From: a bacterium
GTDB lineage: Bacteria; Actinomycetota; Acidimicrobiia; UBA5794; ZC4RG35
Direction: 5' to 3'
Assembly (NCBI GenBank): GCA_028819835.1
Contig: JAPPKR010000027.1
Span: 1-10,843 of the forward strand
Length of the DNA: 10,843 nt
Part shown: positions 1 to 6,990 of the stretch, piece by piece
Numbering within the stretch: the stretch's first letter is position 1
Layout: each line of letters begins with the position of its first letter
Made by a program: the position numbers and the translations under genes
Notes under the pieces: model-generated
Databases searched by the model: none
Seen by the model: only the letters and a program-made list of their open reading frames with translations
What the model was told of the DNA's origin: nothing

Positions 1-582
1 GAGCAGCATCTCCCGCGGCTCGAAGCCGACGTCGAGAGTGGACTGGAGGTTCATCCCGCCGTCCTTCACTTCGACGATCCGGAGACGGCTCCGGTCATCC
101 AGCAACGAGTAGATGTAGAAGCCGTCGGTCTTGACCACGTCGGCCTCGTCCACCCCGGCCACCTGCACGTTGGTGCCGGTGAAGGAAGGCGCAGACTGCG
201 AACTTGTGGTGGCGGCGGCCGCGTCAGCTTCGGCGGCAGCCATTGCTTCCTCGGCTACGGCATCGTCAGACCTCCAGATCGACGGCCCTCCGTCCAGCCC
301 GTAGGGTCCCACCAACTCCAGGGCGTTCTCGATGTAATAGCTCAGAATCGCGTCGCAACTCGCGAAGGTGCGCAGCCCGACCGTGACCAGGACGGGACCC
401 CCGTTGCCCGCCGTGGCGCCGGTAGTACCCGGTGTGGCGGAAGTCGGTTCTTCTGCGCGGGTTGTGTCGGTTGTAGCGGCAGTGGTGGCGGGGGCGGTTG
501 TCGTGGTCTGACCCTCGTCGTCAGTACCACAGGCCGAAGCCACCAGCAAGACCGCCAATGCTGCGGTCAGCAAACGTTTCAT
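1..582 (-). CDS. Secreted lipoprotein with C-terminal beta-propeller domain, N-terminal part (3' end beyond window)
   Basis: Reading from an ATG at 582 gives 194 open codons to the window edge. The start is MKRLLTAALAVLLVASAC: a short basic n-region, a hydrophobic core and a lipobox-like VASA-C, so Cys18 is the likely lipidated residue and the protein is probably anchored outside the membrane. A low-complexity linker rich in Thr/Ala follows (about residues 25-60), typical of actinobacterial lipoproteins. Near residues 137-160 is the stretch GTNVQVAGVDEADVVKTDGF followed by YIYSL, which matches the signature of the secreted beta-propeller domain family (Pfam PF09826) as I remember it. That family is exported and has no settled biochemical role. 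The start is supported by a GGGGAG Shine-Dalgarno-like run just upstream. The gene lies beyond the trp operon hairpin, so it is probably its own transcription unit. Family assignment fairly sure; function unknown. Confidence 0.8.
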   Translation of the reverse strand, partial: MKRLLTAALAVLLVASACGTDDEGQTTTTAPATTAATTDTTRAEEPTSATPGTTGATAGNGGPVLVTVGLRTFASCDAILSYYIENALELVGPYGLDGGPSIWRSDDAVAEEAMAAAEADAAAATTSSQSAPSFTGTNVQVAGVDEADVVKTDGFYIYSLLDDRSRLRIVEVKDGGMNLQSTLDVGFEPREMLL

Positions 583-584
583 GG

Positions 585-615
585 TCTCCCCTTTCAAGTC
601 TTTTTTCTCCCCTTT
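585..615 (-). repeat. Direct repeat of a Shine-Dalgarno-like 10-mer upstream of the lipoprotein gene
   Basis: On the minus strand the 10-mer AAAGGGGAGA occurs twice, at 615-606 and at 594-585, exactly 21 bases apart. The copy nearer the gene ends 2 bases before the ATG at 582, so its GGGGAG core sits slightly close for a ribosome binding site but is the best candidate. The distal copy has no start codon at a useful distance. It may be a small duplication, a standby ribosome site or a protein-binding repeat; the sequence alone does not decide. Confidence 0.5.
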
Positions 616-686
616 GCAAATCTCACACTAGGCATGGACAAATCCCTATTACCTGTCGTTCCTCCCTCCCCTACCAAGACGCCTCC

Positions 687-708
687 CGGGGGGCGATGTT
701 TCCCCCCG
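687..708 (-). terminator. GC-rich hairpin after trpA, candidate terminator without U-tract
   Basis: Six Gs (688-693) can pair with six Cs (702-707), closed by the pair 687/708, giving a 7-bp all-GC stem with an 8-base loop (694-701). It begins 7 bases past the trpA stop codon. On the transcribed strand there is no U-run after the stem, so a classical intrinsic terminator is not shown. Actinobacteria often have U-poor hairpin terminators, and the position at the end of the trp operon supports that role. It might instead be a 3'-end stabilising stem. Confidence 0.45.
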
Positions 709-714
709 ATCGGC

Positions 715-1557
715 CTATCGACGAGCGGCGGAAGCCATCTCACCCACCAGGCCTGCCAGGGACCGGGCCGCGTCCTCCTCGTCGGAGGACTCCAGGACCC
801 GCCGGACCAGGGCGGTCCCCACTATGAAGCCGTCTGCCAGCCCGGCGGCGATCGCGGCCTGCTCGGGGGTGGAGATGCCCACTCCCAGCACCACCGGGAT
901 GTCGGTCACCTCGCGGATTCCCTCCACCAGCCTCTCCACGCGGCCGCTCCACTCCCTCCGCTCTCCCGTGACGCCTAGGTTGGCGACCGCGTATATGAAG
1001 GACGGCGCCGCTTCGGCCACCGCCCTGATCCGGTTGTATCCGGAGGTGAGCGCCACGAAAAGCACGAGGCCCAGGCCGTTACGGCGGGCCGCCTCACCCA
1101 ATGGGGCTGCTTCGTCGAAAGGAAGGTCGGCGACGATCAGCCCCGCCGCGCCGGCCTCCGCAAGGCGGTCGCAGAACCGGTCGGCGCCCCGCCGGAACAC
1201 CGGATTGGCATAGGTCATCGCCAGCGAGGGAAGGCCGGTGGTCTCCGCCACCTCCCCGAGAATGGAGAGGCTGCGGTCCAAGGTAGCCCCCTCCGAGATG
1301 GCCTGCTCGCTCCCCCGGCAGATGACCGGCCCGTCCATGAGCGGATCCGAGTACGGTATCCCCACCTCGAAGCCGTCGGCGCCGGCCTCCGCCATAGCTC
1401 CGAACAACCGTGTGGAGGAAGCCGGATTGGGAAGCCCGGCAGTGAGGAACGGCAGGAACACCGCCCGGTCCTCCTCACGGGCAACGGAAAAGAGATCCGC
1501 GATCCTCTCCGCACCCGAACGCATCCGCGCCGCCGCTGCCCGCTCGTGGTTGCTCAC
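715..1557 (-). CDS. trpA: Tryptophan synthase alpha chain (TrpA)
   Basis: TrpA cleaves indole-3-glycerol phosphate to indole and glyceraldehyde 3-phosphate in the cytoplasm and passes indole to TrpB through the alpha2-beta2 complex. The 280 residues have normal family length plus a slightly long N-terminus. The stretch [16 protein letters not shown] (residues 62-77) holds the two catalytic acids, Glu64 and Asp75. [10 protein letters not shown] (141-150) is the loop after strand 5/6, ANLGVTGER (192-200) the mobile substrate-covering loop, and [10 protein letters not shown] (225-234) the phosphate-binding region. The start is GTG at 1557, overlapping the trpB stop as GTGA, which implies translational coupling and matched subunit production. 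It is the last gene of the operon. Identity is secure; the start could be a few codons further in, since the first dozen residues are not conserved. Confidence 0.97.
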   Translation of the reverse strand: MSNHERAAAARMRSGAERIADLFSVAREEDRAVFLPFLTAGLPNPASSTRLFGAMAEAGADGFEVGIPYSDPLMDGPVICRGSEQAISEGATLDRSLSILGEVAETTGLPSLAMTYANPVFRRGADRFCDRLAEAGAAGLIVADLPFDEAAPLGEAARRNGLGLVLFVALTSGYNRIRAVAEAAPSFIYAVANLGVTGERREWSGRVERLVEGIREVTDIPVVLGVGISTPEQAAIAAGLADGFIVGTALVRRVLESSDEEDAARSLAGLVGEMASAARR

Positions 1558-2723
1558 AGGCGTTCCACCAGCATCTCCATGTCCTTGTCGCCCCTCCCCG
1601 AGAGGTTGATCAGCACCGTCTTGTGACGGAGAGACGCGGCCTCCCTTGCCACCCAGGCAACCGCATGGGCGCTCTCCAGGGCGGGGATTATCCCCTCGGT
1701 CAGGGCAAGGAGCCTCACCCCGTCCAGCGCCTCCCGGTCGGTCACCGAGACGTAACGGGCCAGGCCCACCTCCTGGAAGTAGGAATGCTCCGGCCCCACC
1801 CCCGGATAGTCGAGACCCGCCGATATGGAGTGGGCCTCGAGTACCTGCCCATCATCGTCCTGGAGCATGTAGGTGCGAGCGCCGTGCAGGATCCCAGGGC
1901 TTCCCGCTCCGATGGAAGCACCGTGGCGGCCCGTTCCGATCCCCTCTCCGCCGGCCTCCACTCCCACCAACTCCACTCCGGTCCCCGCCAATGGCCAGAA
2001 CATGCCGATCGCATTGGAGCCGCCCCCCACGCAGGCCACCGCCACATCGGGCAGTTGCTCGGACTGGCGCAGCACCTCGTCGCCGATCACTTTCTGCAGT
2101 TCCCTGACCATCCACGGGAAGGGATGTGGTCCGACCACCGAACCGATCACGTACTGGGTCTCCTCCACGGTTCGAGCCCAGTCCCGCATCGCCTCGCTCA
2201 CCGCGTCCTTGAGCGTCCCCGCCCCCGACGCCACCCCGATCACATCGGCGCCCAGGATCTGCATCCGCGAGACGTTGGGCGCCTGGCGGCGGATGTCCAC
2301 CTCCCCCATGTACACCTGGCACTCCAGGCCCAGCACCGCCGCGGCGGTGGCGGTGGCCACCCCGTGCTGTCCCGCCCCGGTCTCGGCGATGATGCGCGGC
2401 TTCCCCATGCGATGAGCCAGGAGTCCCTGCCCGAGGGCGTTGTTGATCTTGTGAGCGCCGGTGTGCGCCAGGTCCTCCCGCTTGAGCCACACCTCGACTC
2501 CCAGCCGTTCGCTGAGCCGATGAGCCGGATACAGGGGAGTGGGACGTCCCACGTACAGTTCCAGCAGTCGGTGATACTCGCCGACGAACAGCGGATCGGC
2601 CCAAGCCGCGGCGAACTCCGCCTCCAACTCCTCCAGCGCGGTCATCAGGGTCTCGGGCGCGAACCGCCCCCCGTACTCCCCGAAGCGACCCCTCGGGTCG
2701 GGACGGTGCAGTCTGGCTCTCAT
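1554..2723 (-). CDS. trpB: Tryptophan synthase beta chain (TrpB)
   Basis: TrpB condenses indole with L-serine to make L-tryptophan, using pyridoxal phosphate. The 389 residues match the usual length. The N-terminal [16 protein letters not shown] (12-27) is characteristic of the alpha-associated TrpB1 type. HTGAHKINN (87-95) carries the PLP-binding Lys92, AETGAGQHG (113-121) the catalytic Glu114, GGGSNAIG (233-240) the PLP phosphate-binding loop, and LSGRGDKD (374-381) the serine that contacts the PLP ring nitrogen. The frame is open upstream to 2879, but the ATG at 2723 is chosen because the family N-terminus begins there and because it overlaps the trpF stop as ATGA. The 3' end overlaps trpA as GTGA. 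No key residue is missing. Confidence 0.98.
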   Translation of the reverse strand: MRARLHRPDPRGRFGEYGGRFAPETLMTALEELEAEFAAAWADPLFVGEYHRLLELYVGRPTPLYPAHRLSERLGVEVWLKREDLAHTGAHKINNALGQGLLAHRMGKPRIIAETGAGQHGVATATAAAVLGLECQVYMGEVDIRRQAPNVSRMQILGADVIGVASGAGTLKDAVSEAMRDWARTVEETQYVIGSVVGPHPFPWMVRELQKVIGDEVLRQSEQLPDVAVACVGGGSNAIGMFWPLAGTGVELVGVEAGGEGIGTGRHGASIGAGSPGILHGARTYMLQDDDGQVLEAHSISAGLDYPGVGPEHSYFQEVGLARYVSVTDREALDGVRLLALTEGIIPALESAHAVAWVAREAASLRHKTVLINLSGRGDKDMEMLVERL

Positions 2724-3325
2724 TGTCCTTTGGCCTCTCTCACGAACGCCTGTATACGAGCGGGATCCTTCACTCCCAACTCCGACTCTAGATGGGAGGA
2801 GGCGTCCACGCCCCATGGTTGCAGCTTTTGAATCGCCTCCGCAACGTTGTGGGGACCCATTCCCCCGGCCAGGACCCACCTCCGCCGGAGGGGCGGCAGG
2901 GCGTCGTGGTCGAAGGTCCGGCCCGTGCCGCCGTGCCGGCGGGCGTCGGCGGTGTCGAGAATGGGAATCTGGGAGCCGGGCACGTGGTCCACCGAGACCC
3001 CTGCAGAGCCCACCCTCACGGGCCTGAGCACCACCAGACCGTTGCGAACCCCCGCCTCGGCTGCCTCGGCCTGATGCTCCCCATGGGGCTGCACGCCCCC
3101 CGCACCGACCCGCTCGGCCAACTCCATCAGGTCTCCGGGGCTCTCATCCACCGTCACCACAATCCCGGGAATCGGAGAATGCTCGGCCAGGGCCCTGGCC
3201 CGTTCGACGGTGATGCAACGCGGGGTGCCGGGGGCAAGAACCAGCCCGACCGCGTCGGCGCCCGCCGCCACCGCCGCCTCGAGGTCCGCAATCTGGGAGA
3301 TCCCGCACACCTTCACCCACACCAT
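2720..3325 (-). CDS. trpF: Phosphoribosylanthranilate isomerase (TrpF)
   Basis: TrpF converts N-(5-phosphoribosyl)anthranilate to the 1-(2-carboxyphenylamino)-1-deoxyribulose phosphate used by TrpC. The 201 residues form a compact (beta/alpha)8 barrel of normal length. KVCGI (5-9) carries the general-base Cys7, and PILDT (121-125) the general-acid Asp124. The phosphate-site motifs [14 protein letters not shown] (152-165) and GVDASSHLE (172-180) follow, then GVKD. Two motifs are slightly off the common forms: QPHGEH (79-84) where QLHGDE is usual, and SSHLE where SSGVE is usual. The start ATG at 3325 overlaps the trpC stop as TGATG, and the end overlaps trpB as ATGA. Many actinobacteria lack trpF and use the dual-substrate PriA, so a dedicated gene is informative about lineage or history. 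Confidence 0.95.
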   Translation of the reverse strand: MVWVKVCGISQIADLEAAVAAGADAVGLVLAPGTPRCITVERARALAEHSPIPGIVVTVDESPGDLMELAERVGAGGVQPHGEHQAEAAEAGVRNGLVVLRPVRVGSAGVSVDHVPGSQIPILDTADARRHGGTGRTFDHDALPPLRRRWVLAGGMGPHNVAEAIQKLQPWGVDASSHLESELGVKDPARIQAFVREAKGQ

Positions 3326-4092
3326 CAGACCGCGCCCCTCATCTGCGACACCAACTGCCCGGGCCGGCCGGCGCGCACCAACGCCTCCCCCACCAGGACG
3401 GCGTCGTAACCCGCCTCGGCCATCATCGCAGCCTGGGCGGGGGTGTGAATGCCGCTCTCCGCCACCTTCACCGAAGCCCGGGACAGATACGGCGCCACCC
3501 GCCGGGCGGTTCCCAGATCGACGGTGAAGTCGCGCAGGTCCCGGTTGTTGACTCCCACCACCCGGGCGCCGGCTTCGATCGCCCGCTCCGCCTCCGCCGG
3601 ATTGTGCACCTCCACCAGCGCCGCCATCCCGGCCCGGGAGGTCTCCTCCAGGAGGTCCTTCAACTGCTCATCGCCGAGGATCGCCACGATCAGCAACAGG
3701 GCGTCGGCGCCGATGCGACGCGACTCCCACACCTGGGCGGTATCGAGAATGAAGTCCTTTCGGATCACCGGGATCCCCACCGCCTCGGAAACCGCGCTCA
3801 GGTCTTGATTGGAACCCGAGAAGTGCTCCGGCTCGGTCAACACCGAGACCGCCGCCGCACCGGCCTGCTCGTAGATCTTGGCCTGGCGCACCGGGTCAAG
3901 TCCTGCGGCCAACACACCCCGGGATGGAGACTTCCTCTTCACCTCCCCGATGACCGCCAGCCCGGCGCCGACCAGGGCGTCGTCGAAGGCCCGGAGCGGC
4001 CGGCGGGCGGAAGAATCGGGCCGCGGTCGTTCCCGAAGCCGAGCGATCCGACGGCGGGTTGAGGAAAGGATCTCGTCCAGCATGGCCGCCAA
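3325..4092 (-). CDS. trpC: Indole-3-glycerol phosphate synthase (TrpC)
   Basis: TrpC closes and decarboxylates the TrpF product to indole-3-glycerol phosphate, the TrpA substrate. The 255 residues form a TIM barrel with all expected strand-end motifs: IGEVKRKSPSRG (48-59, Glu50 and Lys52), LTEPEHFSGS (85-94), IPVIRKDFILD (107-117, catalytic Lys112), ALVEVHNPAEAERAIEAGA (158-176, Glu161), GVNNRDL (180-186, Asn183), VAESGI (210-215, Glu212, Ser213) and AVLVGEALVRA (231-241). The frame begins at a TTG at 4092, with GGTGGA about 9 bases upstream. An ATG at 4083 (giving MLDEILSS) is an alternative that fits the family N-terminus but has a poorer ribosome site. The 42-base gap to the upstream isomerase gene is the largest break just before this trp run. 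The 3' end overlaps trpF. Confidence 0.97.
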   Translation of the reverse strand: MAAMLDEILSSTRRRIARLRERPRPDSSARRPLRAFDDALVGAGLAVIGEVKRKSPSRGVLAAGLDPVRQAKIYEQAGAAAVSVLTEPEHFSGSNQDLSAVSEAVGIPVIRKDFILDTAQVWESRRIGADALLLIVAILGDEQLKDLLEETSRAGMAALVEVHNPAEAERAIEAGARVVGVNNRDLRDFTVDLGTARRVAPYLSRASVKVAESGIHTPAQAAMMAEAGYDAVLVGEALVRAGRPGQLVSQMRGAV

Positions 4093-4134
4093 TACTACGA
4101 ATCCACCAAAGGCACAGAGTGGGGGTTGGGGGCG

Positions 4135-4920
4135 TCAGAAACCGAACAGCTCGCGGCACGCCCGGACCGCGCCGTCGCTGTCCCCGCCCACCGGATCCAC
4201 CTCGAAGGAGATCACGCCGTCGTATCCCTCGGACTCCAACACTCCCCGCAGGTGCGCGAAGTTGATCTCACCGGTGCCCGGCTGTCCCCGCCCGGGAACG
4301 TCGGCCACGTCGAAGCGGGCCATCCACGGAAGCGCCTCCCTCAGGTGGTCGGTCAGCCGCCCGCCGGAGAGCTGCTGGTGGAAGCAGTCGAACGCCAGCC
4401 GCACCTGGGGATGGTCGACGGCCCGACACATCGCCAGGGTGATCCCCACCTCATTCCAGAAATACCCGGGAACGTAGATGTTGTTGATCGCCTCCACCAC
4501 CAGGGTGATCCCGGTTCCCTCCACCAGTTTCACCGCCTCCTCGAGTCCGTCCACACATGACTGGTAGCGGGCCTCCCAGCGAAGGGGCGGCGGCTTTCTG
4601 ATCACCCCGCCCGGCCCTATGCCGTCGCTGAAGGTGTGCAACTGGGAGGCGCCGACCCGGTGGGCCGCCTCCACCGAGGCGGAGAGTTCCTCAAGCACCC
4701 GGTCCCGTTGGGAGGGGTCGGCCAATCCGGACTCCCGGTGCCCGAAGAAGCTTCCCAGGGCCACGCCCTCGGTCCGACCGGTCTCAGCCAGCAGGTCTAT
4801 GTCCAGGTCTCTCCAATCCCAGAGGTCGACCTGGTCGAAACCGTGGGACGCCGCCTTCCGTACTCGGTCCGCGAACGGGAGATCAGCCCACATGAACTGG
4901 AGACTGATCGAGTACTTCAT
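4135..4920 (-). CDS. Hydroxypyruvate isomerase-like TIM-barrel protein (AP endonuclease 2 / xylose-isomerase-like superfamily)
   Basis: The 261 residues match the length of Hyi/OtnI-type isomerases, which interconvert small keto/aldo acids such as hydroxypyruvate and tartronate semialdehyde, usually with a divalent metal. Diagnostic stretches are VVEAINNIYVPGYF (141-154), AFDCFHQQL (176-184), VADVPGRGQPGTGEINF (205-221) and GYDGVISFEVDP (232-243). Glu143, Asp178 and Glu240 fall at the expected metal/catalytic positions. The position before VADVPGR, Gln in Hyi as I recall it, is Asp204 here, so substrate or metal preference may differ. The ATG at 4920 overlaps the SDR stop as TGATG, so the two are probably translationally coupled and act on related substrates. 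Superfamily certain, family likely, exact substrate unknown; another sugar or sugar-acid isomerase or epimerase is possible. Confidence 0.82.
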   Translation of the reverse strand: MKYSISLQFMWADLPFADRVRKAASHGFDQVDLWDWRDLDIDLLAETGRTEGVALGSFFGHRESGLADPSQRDRVLEELSASVEAAHRVGASQLHTFSDGIGPGGVIRKPPPLRWEARYQSCVDGLEEAVKLVEGTGITLVVEAINNIYVPGYFWNEVGITLAMCRAVDHPQVRLAFDCFHQQLSGGRLTDHLREALPWMARFDVADVPGRGQPGTGEINFAHLRGVLESEGYDGVISFEVDPVGGDSDGAVRACRELFGF

Positions 4921-5696
4921 CACACTCCCCCGGCGGTGGCGCCCCCGTTCACGAACAAGGTCTGTCCGGTGATCATCCTCCCGGCGGGCGACGCCAGAAA
5001 GGCCACGGCGTCGGCGATGTCGGCAGGAAAAATCGGCTGGGTGAGCATCTGGCCCTCGGCCACCAGCCGCAGGTACGTTTCGGAAATCTCGGCGGTGGTG
5101 ACCTCGGTGGTGACCAGGCCGGGTCCGACCGCGTTGACCGCGATGCCGAAGGGGCCCATCTCCCTGGCAAGACTGCGGGTCATCACCGACACCGCCCCCT
5201 TGGAAGCAACGTAGTGCATCAGGTCGGCCATGCCGAAGGTGATCACGTTTGACGAGAGGTTCACGACCCGTCCCCCGCCCGAGGCCTTCATCGGCTCCAG
5301 GACCTCCCGGCAGAGGAGGAAGATCGAGTCCACGTTGACTTCCATCACCCGCCGCCATTCGGCCATGTCGATCTCCCAGAAGGGCCGGCGGGCAATCCCG
5401 GCGAAGAGTCCCGCGTTGTTGATCAGTATGTCCACCCGGCCGTTTCGGTCGACCACCTGCCGGACGGCGTCCTTGACCCCCTCCTCATCGGTGACGTCCA
5501 GGAGTTGAGACTCCGCCCGTCCGCCTTCGGCCCGGATGACTTCCACGGTCTGTGCGGCCGGCGCCAGGTCGAAGATCTCCACAGTCGCCCCCCGGGAGGC
5601 CAGCTTCTCGGCGATCTCCCGCCCTATCGCCCGGGCGCCCCCGGTGACGATCGCCACCTGCCCGGACAGGTCCGTCCTCCCGGTTCCTGCCTTCAT
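4920..5696 (-). CDS. Short-chain dehydrogenase/reductase, classical SDR, probably NAD-dependent
   Basis: The 258 residues are typical of a classical SDR of the FabG-like type, a cytosolic NAD(P)-dependent oxidoreductase acting on an alcohol or ketone. Visible motifs are TGGARAIG (18-25, Rossmann glycine loop), Asp43 at the end of strand beta-2 (which usually favours NAD over NADP), LLDV (65-68), NNAG (93-96), Asn121, Ser148/149, Tyr162-x3-Lys166 (the catalytic YVASK) and GPGLVTTE (191-198). The C-terminal TGQTLFVNGG (243-252) is standard. A strong AAGGAGG ribosome site at 5708-5702, 5 bases before the ATG, fixes the start. The stop overlaps the next gene's start. Its partners (E1, lipoyl carrier, isomerase) point to a hydroxy/oxo acid or diol substrate, but SDR sequence alone does not reveal which. 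Confidence 0.93.
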   Translation of the reverse strand: MKAGTGRTDLSGQVAIVTGGARAIGREIAEKLASRGATVEIFDLAPAAQTVEVIRAEGGRAESQLLDVTDEEGVKDAVRQVVDRNGRVDILINNAGLFAGIARRPFWEIDMAEWRRVMEVNVDSIFLLCREVLEPMKASGGGRVVNLSSNVITFGMADLMHYVASKGAVSVMTRSLAREMGPFGIAVNAVGPGLVTTEVTTAEISETYLRLVAEGQMLTQPIFPADIADAVAFLASPAGRMITGQTLFVNGGATAGGV

Positions 5697-5701
5697 GCCT
5701 G

Positions 5702-5708
5702 CCTCCTT
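5702..5708 (-). promoter_or_regulatory. Strong ribosome binding site of the SDR gene
   Basis: AAGGAGG on the minus strand, 5 bases before the ATG at 5696, is the best Shine-Dalgarno sequence in the window. It contrasts with several neighbours that have none, and suggests independent efficient initiation on the SDR gene within the transcript. Confidence 0.75.
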
Positions 5709-5715
5709 CCCGGGA

Positions 5716-5949
5716 TCACTCCACTATCACCAGCGCCGTGCCGACCTCGACCGTCTCTCCCTCCGGCACCAGTATCTGCACAACCGTCCCCTCTTCCGGC
5801 GACTCCAGGTCCACCTCCACCTTCTCGGTCTCCACCACCGCGATCACATCTCCCACCTCGACCTCGTCTCCCACTTCTATCTCCCATACCACCACGGTCC
5901 CCTCCTCCATGGTCAGGCCCCACTTGGGCATCAGGATGTTCTTTGCCAT
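5716..5949 (-). CDS. Free-standing lipoyl (biotinyl/lipoyl-attachment) domain protein
   Basis: The 77 residues are a single complete lipoyl domain and nothing else. MPKWGLTMEEGTVVVW (7-22) matches the first half of the E2 lipoyl domain, and VVETEKVEVDLESP (38-51) the lipoylation hairpin, with Lys43 the expected attachment residue. The tight-turn repeat EGTVVQILVPEGETVEVG follows. ETEKV rather than the biotin AMKM motif argues for lipoate. In usual pyruvate, branched-chain or acetoin dehydrogenase complexes this domain is the N-terminus of an E2 that also has a subunit-binding domain and an acyltransferase core; both are absent, and the stop is clean. It should receive the acyl group from the E1 pair encoded just upstream. 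AAGGGAG at 5963-5957, 7 bases before the ATG, supports the start. There is a 39-base gap from E1 beta. Confidence 0.9.
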   Translation of the reverse strand: MAKNILMPKWGLTMEEGTVVVWEIEVGDEVEVGDVIAVVETEKVEVDLESPEEGTVVQILVPEGETVEVGTALVIVE

Positions 5950-5956
5950 CTGTGTT

Positions 5957-5963
5957 CTCCCTT
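5957..5963 (-). promoter_or_regulatory. Ribosome binding site of the lipoyl-domain gene
   Basis: AAGGGAG on the minus strand lies 7 bases before the ATG at 5949. It confirms that this short gene is translated on its own and is not an uncoupled fragment of a larger E2. Confidence 0.65.
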
Positions 5964-5988
5964 CTCCTAGGTGGGCGATCGCTTGCGG

Positions 5989-6990
5989 TCAGAACGACTG
6001 TCGGCGGGCGGTCGGTCGCTTCACCGTGGCCCGGATACCGTCGGCGATCCGCCCGGCGTCGGGGATGACAAAACCTTCCATCTCCGGCGCGTAGGGCATG
6101 GGTGTGTTCGTCCCGCACACCCGGACCACCGGGGAGCGGAGGCAATCCCACATCTCCTCGGCGGCCATCGCGGCGATCTCCGCCCCCATCCCTCCCCGGC
6201 CCGGCGCCTCGTGCGCCACCACCAGCCGCCCGGTCTTCCGGAGCGAGGAGGCGAGCAGCCCCCGGTCGAAGGGAACCAGCGAACGAGGATCCAGCACCTC
6301 CACGGAGATGCCCTCGGCCTCGAGACTCTCCGCGGCCTCCAGTGCCGCATAGAGCGTGTGAAGATAGGAGACCACCGTGACGTCGTCTCCCTCCCGGACC
6401 ACCCTTCCCACACCCAGCGGCAACGGATCGACCTGGTCGGGGACCGGGTCGCGGCGCCCATAGAGCAACTTGTGCTCGAAGACCATCACCGGATCGGGGT
6501 CCCTGATGGCAGCCTTCATGAGGGCCTTGGCGTCCCCGGCGTTCGAGGGCGCCACCACTTTGATGCCCGGCGTGTGGACGAACCATGCCTCGAGGCTCTG
6601 GGAGTGCTGTCCGGCGGTGGCCCCCGCAGTGCCGGTCACCATCCTGACGGTCACCGGCGCCCCGATCCTCCCCCCGGTCATGTAGCACGTCTTGGCCGCC
6701 TGGTTGACCAGCATGTCCATGGCCAGTGTCACGAAGTCCCCGAACATCACCTCCACCACCGGACGCGCCCCCACCAGGGCGGCGCCCACCGCCGCGCCCA
6801 CGATGGCTTCCTCGGAGATGGGGGTGTCGTAGACCCGATCCGGCCCGAACTGTCTCTGGAGTCGTCTAGTAACCCCGAAAGCCCCGCCCGCCTCTCCTAT
6901 GTCCTCTCCGATGAGAATCACATCGGGGTCCCTCTCCATCTCCTCGATCAGCGCCTCGCGGATGGCGTCCCGGTATGGGAGACTTCTCAT
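5989..6990 (-). CDS. 2-oxoacid/acetoin-type dehydrogenase E1 component, beta subunit
   Basis: E1 beta pairs with E1 alpha to form the alpha2-beta2 thiamine-diphosphate enzyme that decarboxylates a 2-oxo acid (or cleaves acetoin) and reductively acylates a lipoyl domain. The 333 residues are normal for the family. Motifs are LIGEDIGEAGGAFGVT (26-41), VYDTPISEEAIVGAAVGAAL (53-72) with Glu60 as the cofactor-activating acid, GQHSQSLEAW (127-136) with the conserved His129, and the C-terminal transketolase domain with VVAHEAPGRGGMGAEIA (257-273) and GTNTPMPYAPEME (293-305). The ATG at 6990 overlaps the E1 alpha stop as ATGA; the frame stays open far upstream, but that part is a shadow of E1 alpha. 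Substrate not determinable; acetoin or a short or branched 2-oxo acid are the usual options. Confidence 0.93.
   Translation of the reverse strand: MRSLPYRDAIREALIEEMERDPDVILIGEDIGEAGGAFGVTRRLQRQFGPDRVYDTPISEEAIVGAAVGAALVGARPVVEVMFGDFVTLAMDMLVNQAAKTCYMTGGRIGAPVTVRMVTGTAGATAGQHSQSLEAWFVHTPGIKVVAPSNAGDAKALMKAAIRDPDPVMVFEHKLLYGRRDPVPDQVDPLPLGVGRVVREGDDVTVVSYLHTLYAALEAAESLEAEGISVEVLDPRSLVPFDRGLLASSLRKTGRLVVAHEAPGRGGMGAEIAAMAAEEMWDCLRSPVVRVCGTNTPMPYAPEMEGFVIPDAGRIADGIRATVKRPTARRQSF

Larger units (their letters stand above)
583..714. other. Intergenic region between trpA and the lipoprotein gene
   Basis: This is the longest gene-free stretch in the window (132 bases) and separates two transcription units on the same strand. 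The half next to trpA is GC-rich and holds a strong hairpin (687-708). The half next to the lipoprotein gene is clearly AT-richer, as expected for a promoter. A TAGTGT run around 628-623 on the minus strand fits the loose actinobacterial -10 pattern TANNNT, but I found no convincing -35 element at 16-18 bases, so no promoter is called. Confidence 0.45.

Noticed and set aside
1623..2831. A 402-codon open frame on the plus strand
   Set aside because: It is antisense to trpB and part of trpF, has no recognisable motif, and His/Pro/Arg-rich composition typical of a shadow frame.
2724..2879. N-terminal extension of trpB by 52 residues
   Set aside because: The extra residues overlap trpF, resemble no TrpB N-terminus, and the ATG at 2723 overlaps the trpF stop in the usual way.
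5975..5982. GCGATCGC palindrome (also at 848-855 and within the ccdA-like gene near 10800)
   Set aside because: Resembles the cyanobacterial HIP1 octamer, but three copies in GC-rich, mostly coding DNA are close to what chance allows and nothing else suggests a cyanobacterium.
5693..6688. A 331-codon open frame on the minus strand across the end of E1 beta and the lipoyl gene
   Set aside because: Its translation is low-complexity Gly/Arg-rich, as expected from the wrong frame of GC-rich coding DNA, and both overlapped genes have clear family motifs in their own frames.
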